This document shows positions 62,827-64,000 of a DNA stretch of 64,000 nt, piece after piece (position 1 is the stretch's first letter; every line of letters begins with the position of its first letter). The position numbers were made by a program, and so were the translations under genes. This DNA is from Orientallactaga sibirica (lineage: Eukaryota > Chordata > Mammalia > Rodentia > Dipodidae): positions 54,248,001 to 54,312,000 of the forward strand of contig JAEOAD010000004.1 of the NCBI GenBank assembly GCA_036365145.1, given 5' to 3'. The notes beneath the pieces are model-generated. The model was not told the origin of the DNA and made no database searches. It worked only from the letters and a program-made list of their open reading frames with translations.

Positions 62827-63120
62827 TGTATTAGTTTTTGTTTCATGGCTGTGACCACATATATGGCAAGAAGCAACTTATAGTAGAAAAGGTATATTTT
62901 GGCTTAAATTTCACAGTGAAGTAGGCCATGGCAAGGAAGGCATGGTGACAGAAGAATGAGGCAGCTGGTCACATTGCATTTTCAGTCAAAAGAAGAGTGA
63001 TGAATGCTGGTGCTCAGCTTGCTTCCTTTTGTTTTTATTTTTACTTCAGGCCAGGACCCCAGCCCATATTTAGGGTGGTTCTTTCTATATCATTTAATCC
63101 AATCAATAAAGAAACTCTCC
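62827..63120 (-). mobile_element. LTR-like rodent repeat (RMER-type), reverse orientation
   Basis: TGTATTAGTTTTTGTTTCAT, CAAGAAGCAACTTATAGTAG, GGTATATTTTGGCTTAAATT, and CAGGCCAGGACCCCAGCC near the end. It follows the order of a well-known mouse dispersed repeat related to 80-475 and 29685-30025. The family name is uncertain. Confidence 0.5.
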
Positions 63121-63123
63121 TAC

Positions 63124-63465
63124 TAGGACTGTCGATGTAGCTCAGTGGTTAAAAGTGCTTGCTATACAGGTTTGCCAACCAGAGTTTGGATCTCTAGCTT
63201 GCATGTTAAAACTTCACCCATAGAGATTGGAAGCAGAATCAGGAAAATCCTCAAACCCCAAAGCTTTCAGGCCAGTTAGTCTGGCCTTCCTAGGATCAAA
63301 CAATGAAATATCTTGTTTTAAGCAATATGGAAGCAAAGGACCAACACTCCAAATTTGTCCTCTGATTTCCATACATGGCATAGCCTTCACATGCCCAAAC
63401 ACATATACACATCTATATTTACACAGACAAATTTTAAAAAATAAAGAAAATAAATTACAATAAAA
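63124..63465 (+). mobile_element. tRNA-headed composite SINE (B4-like), old
   Basis: The head GATGTAGCTCAGTGGTTAAA contains a perfect A-box match (TGTAGCTCAGTGG region), followed by AGTTTGGATCTCTAGCTTGC. The body is CA-rich (AACACATATACACATC) and the tail is AAAAAATAAAGAAAATAAAT. Mirror frames at 63214-63555 lie in it and are not genes. Confidence 0.6.
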
Positions 63466-64000
63466 AGATGTTTCTGACAAGTATGTCTGGAGTTCTAGTC
63501 CCATTGTGATTCTAACAACATCCAGTTGACAGTAAGGATTAACCATCATAATCAAAGGACACTAAAGAGATTACTGACTCTCATCATACATTGCTGATTT
63601 GACAGATGTGAAAAAGATTTCTGAGGTCAAACCTAGGTTTACAGCAAAAGGACTCAGCCTTTAATTGTGACTTGTGATGAGTGATTAGGGTTAGCAAAAT
63701 TCTATAGTCTGATTTGATAAAGAATTTACTATATCATATGTTAGAGCATTGAGAATTTTGTACTTCAATATTACCTAATTTTCTTCAAATAGATTACAGT
63801 CCCTGGTAGTTGTATCTGTACTTTATCATTGTTTTCCTCCCTTTACTTGCCTTAGACCTTTATACATAGAAGGCAGCCCATATCCTTGGAATGAAATTAA
63901 AGCATTTCAGGTTGTAGGGATAGCTTAGTGACCCTTTCTCTACTGCTAAACTTTTACATACAAACAGTTTTAAAACTGAAAAATAAAACAAAAAACAGTA
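63466..64000. other. Intronic unique DNA to window end
   Basis: AT-rich with no recognised element. The KCNH7 intron is presumed to continue. Confidence 0.45.

Overview
This is a piece of a mammalian nuclear chromosome, almost certainly from a rodent. The background is AT-rich and almost entirely non-coding. It is crowded with B1 SINEs, B4/ID-type SINEs, rodent L1 3' ends, an IAP-like LTR and long microsatellites. The commonest SINE is tRNA-derived: its head matches a Pol III A box (TGGCTTAGCGG), followed by a B box and a CT-rich, A-rich tail. Together with the sequence of the B1 copies, it looks like the repeat set of a jerboa (Jaculus). That species call is from memory and is only moderately certain.

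The only gene I can support is the 5' end of KCNH7 (ERG3, Kv11.3), a voltage-gated potassium channel, on the + strand. Exon 1 (coding part 20440-20515) and exon 2 (22213-22443) encode the N-terminal cap and most of the PAS domain. Splice sites, phases and residue numbering fit the ERG family. The promoter lies in a CpG-rich region (about 20040-20640). Intron 1 is 1.7 kb. Intron 2 starts at 22444 and apparently runs past the end of the window, because no exon 3 was seen.

Layout: 1-19.5 kb is intergenic and made of repeats and unique AT-rich DNA. It holds an old L1M remnant (2240-2755), several SINEs, three rodent L1 3' UTR pieces, and a solo ERV2/IAP-like LTR (14465-15165) with a 6-bp target duplication and a large internal GTGA/GTCA array. 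19.5-22.4 kb is the KCNH7 promoter, exon 1, intron 1 and exon 2. 22.4-64 kb is intron 2, with about 35 retroposons or repeats between unique stretches in which I see no coding potential.

No new enzyme system, CRISPR array or operon is present, nor expected in such DNA. The observations most worth following are regulatory motifs carried by transposons. One is a strong RE1/NRSF-like motif inside an L1 fragment 2.4 kb upstream of the KCNH7 start. Another is a SINE subfamily that carries a strong CTCF-like motif: two intact copies, one with a substitution and one with a 2-bp deletion. The third is the array-bearing LTR.
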